Origin: an uncultured Saprospiraceae bacterium
Lineage (GTDB): Bacteria; Bacteroidota; Bacteroidia; Chitinophagales; Saprospiraceae
DNA length: 64,000 bases
NCBI GenBank assembly: GCA_937980645.1
Contig: CALJPQ010000025.1
Coordinates: 119,855 to 183,854, forward strand
Reading direction: 5' to 3'
Below are positions 24,924 to 33,972 of the stretch, in pieces. The notes beneath the pieces are model-generated. The model was given only the letters and a program-made list of their open reading frames with translations, searched no databases and was not told the origin of the DNA. The position numbers and the translations under genes were made by a program. Positions within the stretch are counted from its first letter, which is position 1; the number at the start of each line of letters is the position of its first letter.

Positions 24924-26615
24924 ATGGCCAAAAGGCAAATACAAGCGCAGCGAAAGCCCGTCGCCAAACCGGCAAAGAAGTCCATGTCGGATCAACGCTG
25001 GTTAGTGTGGGTACCGGTGGTGGTAGCGGTACTCTTGTATCTGACGGGGCTGAAGAACGAAATGCTGGGGGTGGACGACCACACGGCGACGGTGGACAAC
25101 CCGGCGGTACGGGACGGCAAGTTGCTCACCCACTTCAACTTAGGCATGTATGCGCCGCTGACGTGGATGGGCTATGCGCTGGCGCATGCGTTGGGAGGAA
25201 ACAACCCGGTGTGGTATCACCTGCTAAGCCTGCTGGTGCACGCCGTCAACACGTGGTTGGTCTGCCAGCTGTTCTTGCGTCTGACGGGCGGGCGAATGCT
25301 GGTGGCTGCAGCCGTCGCTTTCATCTTTGCCGCACACCCCATACAGGTGGAGTCGGTGGCCTGGATAGCGGGGTTCAGCACGCCGCTTTACGCCCTGTTT
25401 TACCTGCTGGCCTGCCACCGGTTTCTGGACTTCCGCGAGCGAGCCGGCGAATGGAAGGCGTATGGGCTGGCGCTGCTGTTTTTTGTACTCGCCTCTCTGG
25501 CTAAGAGTGCTGCCGTTACGCTGCCGCTGACGCTGGCCGTGCTGGATGTATGGCGCGGAAATGCGCCCACATGGCGACGCCGGCTGCTGGAATACGCGCC
25601 GTTTGGCGTGGTGGCCTTGGGCTTTGGCCTGCTGACGATTTACAGCCGCGAGCAAGCCATGCTTCATACGCCAGTGCTGACCGACCCGATTAGCGGCTGG
25701 GAGCGCTTGTTAGTGCTTTGCTACACACCGCTTTTTTATTGGTGGAAAATGCTGTTGCCGCTGCAGCTGAACATCTACTACTCGTTCGACAAAGTGGACG
25801 GCCAGTTTCCGTGGACGTATTATGCGGCACCTTTCGCAGTGGCCGCCGTGCTCTGGGTAGCGTGGCGCTACCGGCGTCAGGCTTCGTGGGCATGGCAGGG
25901 TGTGCTTTGGTATTTTGCGGCCATTGTGGTCATGTTGCCCTGGAAGTCGCTTGGCTCGTTCGAGATGCGGGCTGACCACTACAATTACCTGGCGCTCATC
26001 GGTTTCGCCTGGGTAGTCGTAAAAGGATGGAGCGCACTTCAGCAGCGGTCAGATACCGGAAAGATTGGCATCCCGCCCTTGCTATTGGGGGGCGTCTGGA
26101 TGTTTGCCTTAGCCGCTTTGTCGCTGGTGCAAATTCGCACCTGGAAAGACACCATTACCGTCATCACGCACGCCATAGATAACGGCTACACGCAAAACGG
26201 CCTGCTCTACGCCGGCCGGGCCAAAGCCTGGGGCAGTCGCGGCAAGTTGCAAGAGGCGTTAGCCGATTTTGATAAGGCGCTCGAAATCAATCCGCAGCTG
26301 ACGGAGGTCTATAAGTATCGGGGGGCCTTGCTGGGCTTTGCCCAGCGTTTCGAGGAGTCGCTGCGGGACCTGAACATCTACGTAGAAAAGCATCCCGACG
26401 AAGCCGAAGCCTGGTACAACCGCGCATTGACGCTGGTCAATCTGAACCGCTTCGAGGAGGCTCTGCACGACCTGAACCGGACGCTGGAACTCGACCCGGA
26501 CTTCACGCGAGCCTATCGCGCGCGCGGCAATGTGCGCCAGCAGCTGGGCGACCCGGCCGGGGGCGCTGCCGACCTGGCCGAATACGAGCGGCGCATGGGC
26601 CTTGGCGGCGAATAA
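24924..26615 (+). CDS. TMTC-like GT-C membrane protein with C-terminal TPR repeats
   Basis: 563 aa. A basic N-terminus is followed by about ten transmembrane helices (residues ~28-400) of GT-C type. The first extracytoplasmic loop has an acidic pair (GVDDHTATVDNPAV), the usual position of the GT-C catalytic acid. The stretch FIFAAHPIQVESVAWIAGF is a hallmark shared with TMTC O-mannosyltransferases. Three to four TPR units follow (about 425-560), for example ALADFDKALEINPQLTEVYK. By analogy it may transfer a sugar from a lipid-linked donor to exported proteins, with TPRs contacting the acceptor. The acceptor and sugar are unknown. It converges on the ompA-like gene 11 nt away. Confidence 0.75.
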   Translation: MAKRQIQAQRKPVAKPAKKSMSDQRWLVWVPVVVAVLLYLTGLKNEMLGVDDHTATVDNPAVRDGKLLTHFNLGMYAPLTWMGYALAHALGGNNPVWYHLLSLLVHAVNTWLVCQLFLRLTGGRMLVAAAVAFIFAAHPIQVESVAWIAGFSTPLYALFYLLACHRFLDFRERAGEWKAYGLALLFFVLASLAKSAAVTLPLTLAVLDVWRGNAPTWRRRLLEYAPFGVVALGFGLLTIYSREQAMLHTPVLTDPISGWERLLVLCYTPLFYWWKMLLPLQLNIYYSFDKVDGQFPWTYYAAPFAVAAVLWVAWRYRRQASWAWQGVLWYFAAIVVMLPWKSLGSFEMRADHYNYLALIGFAWVVVKGWSALQQRSDTGKIGIPPLLLGGVWMFALAALSLVQIRTWKDTITVITHAIDNGYTQNGLLYAGRAKAWGSRGKLQEALADFDKALEINPQLTEVYKYRGALLGFAQRFEESLRDLNIYVEKHPDEAEAWYNRALTLVNLNRFEEALHDLNRTLELDPDFTRAYRARGNVRQQLGDPAGGAADLAEYERRMGLGGE

Positions 26616-26626
26616 GATCTATTTCA

Positions 26627-28708
26627 TCAAGGCACCTTGACCGTGTTGCCCACCTTGCGCACTCGGATTTCGAGGCGATTGTTCATTTCGTGCTCGGCAT
26701 CCGTACACGATACGCCGCGAGCGCAGTGGTTGCGCGGCTGCGTATCGCCTTTGCCGATGGGCTGAATGCGGTCGGCGGCGATGCCTCGATACACCAGATA
26801 GGACTTGGCGTTGTTGGCGCGCTCTTCCGAAAGGGCCAGGTTGGTTTTGGCGTCGCCGCGGGCGTCGGTATGCAGGATGAGGTCAATTTCCATCTCCGGG
26901 TAGCGCTGCATGAGCTCGACGATAGCATCTAAGTGCTGCACGAAGCTGCGGTTGAGCGAGGCGCGCCCGGGTTCAAATTTGATCTTGTCCATCGTGATGA
27001 CGTAGCCGTCTTGGAGCGGGCGGGCCAGTTGGGCTTCGGCTTTTGCAGCATCGCTGCCTGTTGGTGTGGCTGCCAGTTCGACGGGGTCAAGGCGGATGGT
27101 GTTGTTGACGGATTTGCCCCGAATGGCCGTTGTAGTGATAAATTGCGGCTTGAAGCCCTCGCGTTTGACGTGCAGCAGGTACTCGCCCTCTAAGGGCAGG
27201 CAGATGTTGTATTCGCCGTTGAGGTCAGAGTGGACGACGACCTGCCGGTTGCTCTCTTTGTGCGTAAAGAGCAGCACAGCGTTGGGGATGCGGGTATTGA
27301 AGCGCTCCGTGGAGACGATGCCAGTCATCCGGTGGCAAACGGGCTGCTCGAAGAGAGCCACCACGATTTCACCGCTTTTATCGGGTTCCATGGTATAGAG
27401 GCGCTCGGTGGTTTGGTAGCCATCGAAGCTGGCCAGTATGAGGTAGCTGCGGTACCAGGTAAAGTCGGCACTGGCTTTACCTTCGGTGTTGGCGATGAGG
27501 TCAGGCGGGCCAAGCGCCTCAGCGTCTTTGCGCACGATGCGCAGGCTCAGCGCGTTGGGGGCGTCGGGTGTGGGCGCCAGTTCCGTATAGTAGAAGTCAT
27601 TGCGGCGCGACACAAATCCGTCATCGGAAGACTGCAGGATGCGGATTTCAGCCTTGGGGATAGGCTGGCCGGTGCGTCCGTCTATCACAGAAACGATGAC
27701 GCGGTTGGCTTGTGGCTTTTCCACACTTTCTAAGCCACTTTCCATCCAGAACGAATAGATGTCGGCATCGCCAAAGCCACCTTCTCGGCGGCTGGAGAAG
27801 AAGCCGCGCGTGCCATCTTCATTAATGACCATGGCGAAGTCATCTTCTTTGGAGTTGAACGGCTCATTGAGGTTGAGCGGGCCTTCGTCTAAGTTATCTA
27901 AATTGATGGAGAAGATATCCAGCCCGCCCAGGCCTTTATGCCCATCGGAGGCGAAGAGGAGGGTCTTTCCGCCGAAGGTGATGAAGGGGAAGAGTTCGTT
28001 TTTTTCAGTATTGACCTTGGGCCCAAGGTTTTCGGGTGCCGACCAGGTGCCGTCGGGCTGGCGTCGGCATACGTAGAGGTCGAAGCCGCCCTGGCCGCCG
28101 GGCATATCGGAGGCGAAGTAGAGGTGCTGGCCGTCCACGCTCAGGCTGGGGTGCATACAGGAGTAGTTGTCGTCGTTGAAGGGCAGTTCCCGGATGTCTT
28201 CCCAGTCGTATTTGCCGCGTCGGGCCTGGTAAATTTTCATGCGCACGCGCCCATCCGTGCCGGCCTTCTGGACGCCGCCACGGTTGTTGTTGCGGGTGAA
28301 AAGGATAGTTTTACCCTTGCGTGCAAAGGTTACCTGGCCTTCGTTTAGGTTGGAGTTGAGCTCGTCAGAAAAAGACTGGCGCGGTGGCATGGGCTCTTCG
28401 TTGCCGTCCAACAACACCACGTAAAGGTCGAAATTCGGGCGGTTTTTGTAATTAGGCCCCTCCTTGCCCGTACGTGCGCTATTGGAGACGAAGACGAGTT
28501 GCTGGTCCAGATATGCCGAGGCGTATTCGGCGCCCGGGCCGCAAATAGCGGCAGCTTGCCGAACAATAGGTTCGCGTCCGGTGGCGCTTTTTTCGCGGAA
28601 GCGGTCTTTAGATTTGCTTTTGCCCGACTGCTGGGCATCCGCTGCGGCTGGCGCGAGCACAAAGGCGAGAGTGAGGATGTAGAAGAGTAAACGTAAACAG
28701 GTATTCAT
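26627..28708 (-). CDS. OmpA/PD40 envelope protein with carboxypeptidase-regulatory-like domain (SprF partner)
   Basis: 693 aa. Signal peptide residues 1-26 (ending ADAQQ). A PD40 propeller (about 70-320) has repeats like LYFASDMPGGQGGFDLYVCR and FASDGHKGLGGLDIFSI. A CarboxypepD_reg-like beta-sandwich lies at about 450-520 (GEYNICLPLEGEYLLHVKRE). A C-terminal OmpA domain (about 570-690) has KIKFEPGRASL, HTDARGDAKTNLALSEERA and NNRLEIRV. This is PorE-like without TPRs. It lies 60 nt downstream of a PorP/SprF gene; such pairs attach T9SS adhesins or gliding components to the outer membrane and wall. ATG 28708 begins the signal peptide. Confidence 0.85.
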   Translation of the reverse strand: MNTCLRLLFYILTLAFVLAPAAADAQQSGKSKSKDRFREKSATGREPIVRQAAAICGPGAEYASAYLDQQLVFVSNSARTGKEGPNYKNRPNFDLYVVLLDGNEEPMPPRQSFSDELNSNLNEGQVTFARKGKTILFTRNNNRGGVQKAGTDGRVRMKIYQARRGKYDWEDIRELPFNDDNYSCMHPSLSVDGQHLYFASDMPGGQGGFDLYVCRRQPDGTWSAPENLGPKVNTEKNELFPFITFGGKTLLFASDGHKGLGGLDIFSINLDNLDEGPLNLNEPFNSKEDDFAMVINEDGTRGFFSSRREGGFGDADIYSFWMESGLESVEKPQANRVIVSVIDGRTGQPIPKAEIRILQSSDDGFVSRRNDFYYTELAPTPDAPNALSLRIVRKDAEALGPPDLIANTEGKASADFTWYRSYLILASFDGYQTTERLYTMEPDKSGEIVVALFEQPVCHRMTGIVSTERFNTRIPNAVLLFTHKESNRQVVVHSDLNGEYNICLPLEGEYLLHVKREGFKPQFITTTAIRGKSVNNTIRLDPVELAATPTGSDAAKAEAQLARPLQDGYVITMDKIKFEPGRASLNRSFVQHLDAIVELMQRYPEMEIDLILHTDARGDAKTNLALSEERANNAKSYLVYRGIAADRIQPIGKGDTQPRNHCARGVSCTDAEHEMNNRLEIRVRKVGNTVKVP

Positions 28709-28768
28709 AGAAATAGACACTGCTTTTGTATGGCAGCCAGCAAACGCCTGCACTTGCGGAAAATTGCC

Positions 28769-29749
28769 TTAGAAGCCCAAGCCGGAGTCTATAATGGTAC
28801 CCTCAGGCGGGTTGATCCACCAGCGGGCGGTGGCTTCCAGCGAGCCATGACTCAGGCGATGCAGGCGTGTCAGGCCGATGTCATAAGACAGGCACAGAAA
28901 CAGGTTTTTGGTGGCCTGAATGCCGGCCAGCAAATCGGCGCTTTCGCCGTAGCGTTCGCCGCCGGCGCGATACGTCAGGCCGCCGTAAAATTTGCGCTTC
29001 AGACCGGCCATGACATTCAACTCGGCGCTTAAAGGCGTATTGGGCACGTAGCGCAACAAGACTTGAGGGATGATTTCCAGATCGTCATTGGGCTGGAAAG
29101 TCAGGCCGCCCATAGCATTGAAATGCCGTTCTTCGCGCGAGATGGTGGCACCGAATTCGGAGAAGTCAATGTTGTTTTGCAAGAAACGAGGAACGGCTGC
29201 ACCCACGTACCACCCGCGCTCGTTGTTGGCGTAATAAACACCAAAGCCAAAGTTGACCAACCATTTGGAGCGCATACCAGTAGGTATGGAGACATCAATG
29301 GTGGATGGCGTGGCAGCATATACGCGCTCGTCGCTCCAGTTTTGCCAGAAATTGCGCACGCTGGGCTGCAGGCCGATGCCCAAATGGCCGCGCCGCATGG
29401 GGATGCGGTAGCAGTACACTAAATCTACCGTAAAAGCGCGCGTGATGCCGACGCTAAAGCGCGAAAGGTTGCCGCCGATGCCGAGGCGCTCGTTGAGCAG
29501 CGGCTGGTTATAGGAGAGCACCTGGCTGTTGGGTGCACCGTCAATGCCAAGCCATTGGCCCCGATAAATGGCCGTCAGCGTAGGCGACACGAAGCTGCCC
29601 GCATATCCGGGGTTGTAGGCCAGCTTGTTGAACATAAACTGGGTGTACTGCGGCTCTTGTTGGGCAGGTAACGCCAGCGCACCACACAAGGCGAATGCAC
29701 AACCCAGCGTCCGCACCACGCGAGAATCGGTTTGGGTCAAAAACACCAT
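28769..29749 (-). CDS. sprF: PorP/SprF family type IX secretion system membrane protein
   Basis: 326 aa. A signal peptide is followed by the family signature EPQYTQFMFNKLAYNPGYAG, then alternating beta strands of an outer-membrane barrel ending in the aromatic C-terminus GLGF. SprF-type proteins are needed to secrete or anchor type B-CTD substrates such as SprB; PorP is a T9SS component. Paired with the OmpA/PD40 gene downstream. ATG 29749 is chosen because an in-frame TTG at 29785 lies within the -7 box at 29783-29790. No giant adhesin gene is adjacent. Confidence 0.88.
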   Translation of the reverse strand: MVFLTQTDSRVVRTLGCAFALCGALALPAQQEPQYTQFMFNKLAYNPGYAGSFVSPTLTAIYRGQWLGIDGAPNSQVLSYNQPLLNERLGIGGNLSRFSVGITRAFTVDLVYCYRIPMRRGHLGIGLQPSVRNFWQNWSDERVYAATPSTIDVSIPTGMRSKWLVNFGFGVYYANNERGWYVGAAVPRFLQNNIDFSEFGATISREERHFNAMGGLTFQPNDDLEIIPQVLLRYVPNTPLSAELNVMAGLKRKFYGGLTYRAGGERYGESADLLAGIQATKNLFLCLSYDIGLTRLHRLSHGSLEATARWWINPPEGTIIDSGLGF

Positions 29750-29782
29750 GGGCAAGGGGATAGTGAATGAACGTATGACAGG

Positions 29783-29790
29783 CAAAGGTA
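29783..29790 (-). promoter_or_regulatory. -7 element TACCTTTG of the sprF-ompA pair
   Basis: Exact TAnnTTTG on the minus strand, 33 nt upstream of ATG 29749. Confidence 0.6.
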
Positions 29791-29880
29791 CGCAATCCTT
29801 GTGTTCGGCGAAGGCTCCATTTTAGAGGCTGACCAAAGCACTGCGTTTTGGTTTATGGGCTTGGCGTCCGGTCATTGGGC

Positions 29881-29888
29881 TACCTTTG
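29881..29888 (+). promoter_or_regulatory. -7 element TACCTTTG of the membrane P-loop gene
   Basis: Exact match. It overlaps an in-frame TTG at 29886, which therefore cannot be the start; GTG 29916 lies 27 nt downstream. Confidence 0.6.
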
Positions 29889-29915
29889 TCAGGACAAATC
29901 CAAACCTGTGCAGCG

Positions 29916-31532
29916 GTGAGCCTTTACCTCCCTTTCTCGAAGAAAAAATTGCTGTATGCCCTGCCCATAGTTGGCTTACTATTATGGCTTGGCACTCGCG
30001 ATCAGCCCGACCCACTATGGATACAGGCAGGTGAAATGGCCCGTCAACGCTATCTGCTGCTTCAAGATGTGCCCGACTCATTGCAGCAATTGTATTGCGA
30101 GTGGCATAAGCAGCCTTACCGCCGGGGAGACTCGACGGCCTTGCGCATCATCAGCCAGCCTTCACTGTCGCAAATCGAGTGGAGTACCTTCCGCGATCTG
30201 TGCCATTATGCTATGCGGCACGGAAACGTGGTGATTATGGGGGTTACGGGCGTTGGCTCCACTAAGCAGACAAAGCACCTGGCGCGCCTGCTGACCGGAC
30301 GCCCAGAAAACGTGCTGACCATTGAATGCGCACCGCAGTTCGACCTGGATTTCCACAAAAAATACATCGGACACGACGAAGACGACCGCTTCCAGCCCGG
30401 CTTATTGCTCCAGTTTTGGGAGCATTGCCTGCGCCACCCACGCCAGCATTTCGCCGTGGTGATAGACAACTTCGACAAAATCAACCCAGAGACTTTCTTT
30501 GGCCCGGCGTTGTGGGAGGCCCTGAGCAGCACTTCAGGTCGTGAAGCCTACATCGGCGATTACCGCGTGGTGGTGCCATCAAATTGCCGCCTGCTGTCGG
30601 TGGCGCATTACGGCCCGGGCGGCGTTGTGGAGTTTAGCGGCGAGCATTTCAAACGCCTGGGGCGCCCCTATCTGCTCAAACCCAATCCGCGCGAACTATG
30701 TGAGAGCCTCTACCGAAAGTGGGCCAACGGCACCGACACAGCCCGCGCTGCCTTCGTACGCGACCCGGCCCGCATGCAAGCACACCTGTTTTATTTTCTC
30801 AAAGCCAACCAGATTGTCGCCAACCGATACGGCGACGGGTACCAGCTGGGGCAGGGAACTGCTGCCCGCGAGTTTTTTTTAGAAAATGAGCGCGACGAGC
30901 TCAAACGTGCCTTTCTGGGCCACGTTACAGCCCTCTCCTTGGTCAATCCGCTGACCGAAAGCGACTTCAATACGATAGACTACACTATCCAACAGGGAGG
31001 TCTGGCGCAGCATTCCAGCTTTTTTGATCGCCTCTACCAGCTGCTGCACGACACTGGATATTTTGTCGAAATCACCATGGTCATCACCACAGCCTTGCTG
31101 ACCTTTCTCATCGGCTGGTGGGTCTTCAAGCGCCGTGAACGCCTCATCCGCCTGTACGGCGAACAGGCCCAGGAGGTCTTTAACAGCTTCGAACACCAAC
31201 TCATCAGTGCCGATACCGCCGCCAGACAATTGGAGGAAATCAAAAACGAGGTGGACACCCTCGTCCGACGCCGACGACTCAACTACACCGAAGGACTGTA
31301 CCTGCTGTCTTTCATTGAAGACAAAGCCAAACGCGTAGAGTTTGCCCGCAACGTCAGCCAGAATTTCATCGAACTGTTCAATGCCTTTATGGAAGATAAC
31401 GTCCTGACGCGCAGCGAATACCTCAAACTGAGGCAATTCCTCCAGATGGTGCGCCACAAAATCCCGTCAGAAACCTACGAGCAGTTCCATCAGAAAGTGG
31501 AGGAAGCCTACGCTAAGGAGCGCTTCGAATAA
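29916..31532 (+). CDS. Membrane-anchored AAA-like P-loop protein with atypical Walker A
   Basis: 538 aa from GTG 29916. Membrane helix 1 spans about residues 11-26 and helix 2 about 383-404 (FVEITMVITTALLTFLIGWW). Between them lies a P-loop-like domain: VVIMGVTGVGSTKQTK (106-120), with GSTK in place of GKS/T. A Walker B-like HFAVVIDNFDK (178-187) follows, and a possible sensor-1/arginine region PSNCRLLSVAHYGP ... HFKRLGRP. The C-terminal 130 residues are helical and coiled-coil-prone. The layout resembles AAA_5/McrB-type folds, but no family name can be given confidently. It is divergent from the sprF-ompA pair over about 170 bp, so a surface-related role is possible. Start codon is uncertain. 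Confidence 0.7.
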   Translation: MSLYLPFSKKKLLYALPIVGLLLWLGTRDQPDPLWIQAGEMARQRYLLLQDVPDSLQQLYCEWHKQPYRRGDSTALRIISQPSLSQIEWSTFRDLCHYAMRHGNVVIMGVTGVGSTKQTKHLARLLTGRPENVLTIECAPQFDLDFHKKYIGHDEDDRFQPGLLLQFWEHCLRHPRQHFAVVIDNFDKINPETFFGPALWEALSSTSGREAYIGDYRVVVPSNCRLLSVAHYGPGGVVEFSGEHFKRLGRPYLLKPNPRELCESLYRKWANGTDTARAAFVRDPARMQAHLFYFLKANQIVANRYGDGYQLGQGTAAREFFLENERDELKRAFLGHVTALSLVNPLTESDFNTIDYTIQQGGLAQHSSFFDRLYQLLHDTGYFVEITMVITTALLTFLIGWWVFKRRERLIRLYGEQAQEVFNSFEHQLISADTAARQLEEIKNEVDTLVRRRRLNYTEGLYLLSFIEDKAKRVEFARNVSQNFIELFNAFMEDNVLTRSEYLKLRQFLQMVRHKIPSETYEQFHQKVEEAYAKERFE

Positions 31533-31545
31533 AGCGAATGGCGCG

Positions 31546-31576
31546 AAAAAGCCGCTTTCGGAGGTAGAAAGCGGCT
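31546..31576 (-). terminator. Hairpin after the P-loop gene, T-tail on the minus strand
   Basis: AGCCGCTTTC (31550-31559) pairs perfectly with GAAAGCGGCT (31567-31576) around GGAGGTA. The T-tract (TTTTTC) lies on the minus-strand side, so it would stop leftward transcripts best; as a hairpin it may also end the plus-strand P-loop mRNA. Confidence 0.55.
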
Positions 31577-31988
31577 GGGGTAGCGCAGGGCGGCAGAGGT
31601 GTCTTATGCCTCCAGCGCTACTTTTTTTCTTCTTCCGGGCATGCCGGAATGGCTCCCTGAAGCCATAAAGCCATATGCCATAAGTGGCCACTCCAGGCTA
31701 AATGGCGGTTGTATCTACGATACCGCCTCCTGCAGGTCGGTGGCAAACGGGCATGCTGTTGAGTAAAGTACAGTAATTTTTCATGAGACGGGAGATACTT
31801 ATAGATTAAAGGTGGTACAAAAATCCGCATTGCAGCACAAGATGCTGCTGACAAAAAAAGCCTTTTCGTTACCTGCTCCTGGAATACCTTCCAGGAGAGA
31901 ATTGGATGTAAAGTATTGGTTTTCAGGAATTGAAAAATCAAAAACAAGGAGTATGTGTTACCCTACCCTCTGATTAAATTTTCTATAT
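31577..31988. other. 412-bp gap between convergent genes
   Basis: No gene supported; a 109-codon minus frame (31618-31947) has no recognisable features. A perfect stem CTCCTGGAA / TTCCAGGAG with loop TACC lies at 31876-31897, about 90 nt past the stop of the minus-strand gene, and a minus-strand T7 run follows at 31859-31853. This may be that gene's terminator region. Confidence 0.5.
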
Positions 31989-33482
31989 TTACCGTTGGTC
32001 TATACTTTCCAGCACCATTTCCCACAGGTCTTCGTAAGGGATGATTTCAATTTCGTGCGTCTGGTTAGCCAGTTGTAAGGGCGCCGAGCGCAGCCCTTCC
32101 AGCAGGCGGGCACTCCGTTCGCACACTGCCGTACGCTCGAACTGGCCCATGGGTATCTGGAGAAGCATTCTGATGAAATAATAACTGCGTTTGGTGTTTT
32201 CGCCGCGCAGGTGCCGGTAGCAGTATTGTTCGGTGCTCTCCACTTCGTCCAGAAGTTTTCCATACTGTTTGTCCTGCAAGAGCATCAGCCACTTGACAAT
32301 CATAATGGCAATGTTGACGCCGCTTCGGTCTTTGTTAAAGATGGAGAACTCGTTGATGAACTTGGCCAGCTTGAATTTGGCTTTAGGCGTTCGCTCGACT
32401 CTGCCTGCGCGGTGCAAGAAGTACACATAGGCTTCGTAGATGCGCCAGATTTCAACGACATTTTCAGGTAAGAACTCAAAGCGCGGGTGCTCCGAGGTAT
32501 CGAAGAGCAGCCTGGCAGCTTCCTGGTAGTGGCGAGTGTGGAGGAGGAGGTGCAGGTATAGCTCCCGGTATTTGAACCAGTTAAAGGTGCCTTCCTGCAT
32601 AAGGCGAATACAATGGCGGGCCGCTTCCTTGCCGGCTTCAAACTGGCGCAGGTGGATATGACAGATGAGCTGCTGGTAATAGAAGATTTGCAAGGGTACC
32701 CGCGCCTCGTAGGGGCGTTTTTTGAAAAAGGTGATGGCCTCCTGGCAATAGTCCAGCGCTTCCTGGTACTGGTTTTGAGCGGTGTAGTAGGTGAGGCCGA
32801 TGAGGTAGCCGTACATGTGGAGCTTGTAGGTGGCATATTGCTCCATGTGTGGACGCATGCGCTCACTATATTGTCTGGCCAATTCAATGATTTCGGGCTG
32901 AGCCGACCGGTTATTGACCATGCGGACGACCAGAAGGGTATAAAGCTCTTCGGCCAGGGCTTCTGCGTCATACACCTTCCGGAAGCGTTCAAACTGCTGA
33001 GAGGCTTCCTCGAATTTTTTAGGGTTGCTCTCGCGCAAGCCGTACTGGATGCGTAGATACGAGGCGATGTCCATGCACAGTAGGGTAAAATCAAATCGTT
33101 CCGCTGTGCGCAGCAGTTTGTTGGCCAGCGTCAGGGCAACGGTATTGGCGTTTTGGCCTGTCAGAAAGCGCACAATGACCCATTGCTTATGGCATTCGTA
33201 GTAGGCTTTCTGGTAGTCGGAGTATTCATCCTGTTGCGTGTTGATCTCAAAGACGCGCTCCAGGAGGCGGTCGCGCAGCGTGGATTTAAGTTTGCGATAA
33301 CTCGACGAAGCGCCCTGCCCCCCATACAGGTCGGCAGCGGCCTCCTCGTCGGAGTGATACCGCCCTTTGGCAATGCCTTCGTATAAAGCTAATAGCTTGG
33401 AGTCTTTCGCTCCTTCCAATTCCTTAAGTGGGTGCACATGGTGCTGAGATAGCAGAAGGATTAGTTCCCTGAGATCTTGCAT
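31989..33482 (-). CDS. Large helical-repeat (TPR-like) protein of unknown function
   Basis: 497 aa, no signal peptide or membrane segment. Almost entirely alpha-helical, with irregular TPR-like hairpins such as QYQEALDYCQEAITFFKKRP and FEAGKEAARHCIRLMQEGTF. An N-terminal helical region (1-75) reads YGGQGASSSYRKLKSTLRDR. Rich in Tyr, Phe and Leu with charged faces, as expected for a cytoplasmic scaffold. I do not recognise a named family; related long helical-repeat hypotheticals are common in Bacteroidota. Its nearest consensus -7 box is 258 nt upstream, suggesting a long leader. Gene reality is supported by length and codon use. Confidence 0.72.
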   Translation of the reverse strand: MQDLRELILLLSQHHVHPLKELEGAKDSKLLALYEGIAKGRYHSDEEAAADLYGGQGASSSYRKLKSTLRDRLLERVFEINTQQDEYSDYQKAYYECHKQWVIVRFLTGQNANTVALTLANKLLRTAERFDFTLLCMDIASYLRIQYGLRESNPKKFEEASQQFERFRKVYDAEALAEELYTLLVVRMVNNRSAQPEIIELARQYSERMRPHMEQYATYKLHMYGYLIGLTYYTAQNQYQEALDYCQEAITFFKKRPYEARVPLQIFYYQQLICHIHLRQFEAGKEAARHCIRLMQEGTFNWFKYRELYLHLLLHTRHYQEAARLLFDTSEHPRFEFLPENVVEIWRIYEAYVYFLHRAGRVERTPKAKFKLAKFINEFSIFNKDRSGVNIAIMIVKWLMLLQDKQYGKLLDEVESTEQYCYRHLRGENTKRSYYFIRMLLQIPMGQFERTAVCERSARLLEGLRSAPLQLANQTHEIEIIPYEDLWEMVLESIDQR

Positions 33483-33972
33483 ACGGATAAACGTTAGGCG
33501 GATAAACTAAGGCCAGGGAGTAAATGGCACTAAAACGGATTAGAGCAAACCCTTTCTGCAAAAGGTAAATGCACCATGCAGAATAACGGATCAGGCTCGA
33601 ATAGAACCTTAAGGCCCAAATAAGTATGGAGGAGAGCAAGGTGGATTGTGCGAAATCGCCCGAAGAAGGCGCCAGCATTATCTCGAAGAGGTGCAGCAAA
33701 TGAGGTGTGCTAACCTTGCCCTTGATTAAAGATCTTGCGCAAAGATAAATGCAACGAAAAAGTAAAATCCAAGATCGATAATAGATAATCCTTGAAAGCG
33801 CTTTTTACAGGCATAATTTCACAAATACGGAGCCAAAAATGGGCGGTATGATAGTTTCCACAAGCAAGAGCAGATTAAATTAGCGGCCAGTTTTACGGCA
33901 GCGGGCATGATCGTTAAGTCGAAAACAGAGACGGCCTCGCAGCCATATGGAGCCCTAAACTTTTTGTGAAAT
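33483..33972. other. 490-bp divergent intergenic region
   Basis: Serves the helical-repeat gene (minus) and the T9SS cargo gene (plus). A minus-strand TATCTTTG lies at 33740-33747. The right part (33720-33960) is AT-rich. A minus frame at 33424-33699 overlaps the start of the helical-repeat gene and lacks recognisable features, so I do not call it. Confidence 0.55.
33740..33747 (-). promoter_or_regulatory. Candidate -7 element TATCTTTG far upstream of the helical-repeat gene
   Basis: Exact TAnnTTTG on the minus strand. The next gene start in that direction is 33482, giving a leader of roughly 250 nt if used. Confidence 0.4.

Noticed and set aside
31618..31947. Minus-strand frame of 109 codons
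   Set aside because: No start context, no domain, ends in a low-complexity stretch within a convergent spacer.
33424..33699. Minus-strand frame of 91 codons upstream of the helical-repeat gene
   Set aside because: Overlaps that gene's start, begins with TTG, no domain.
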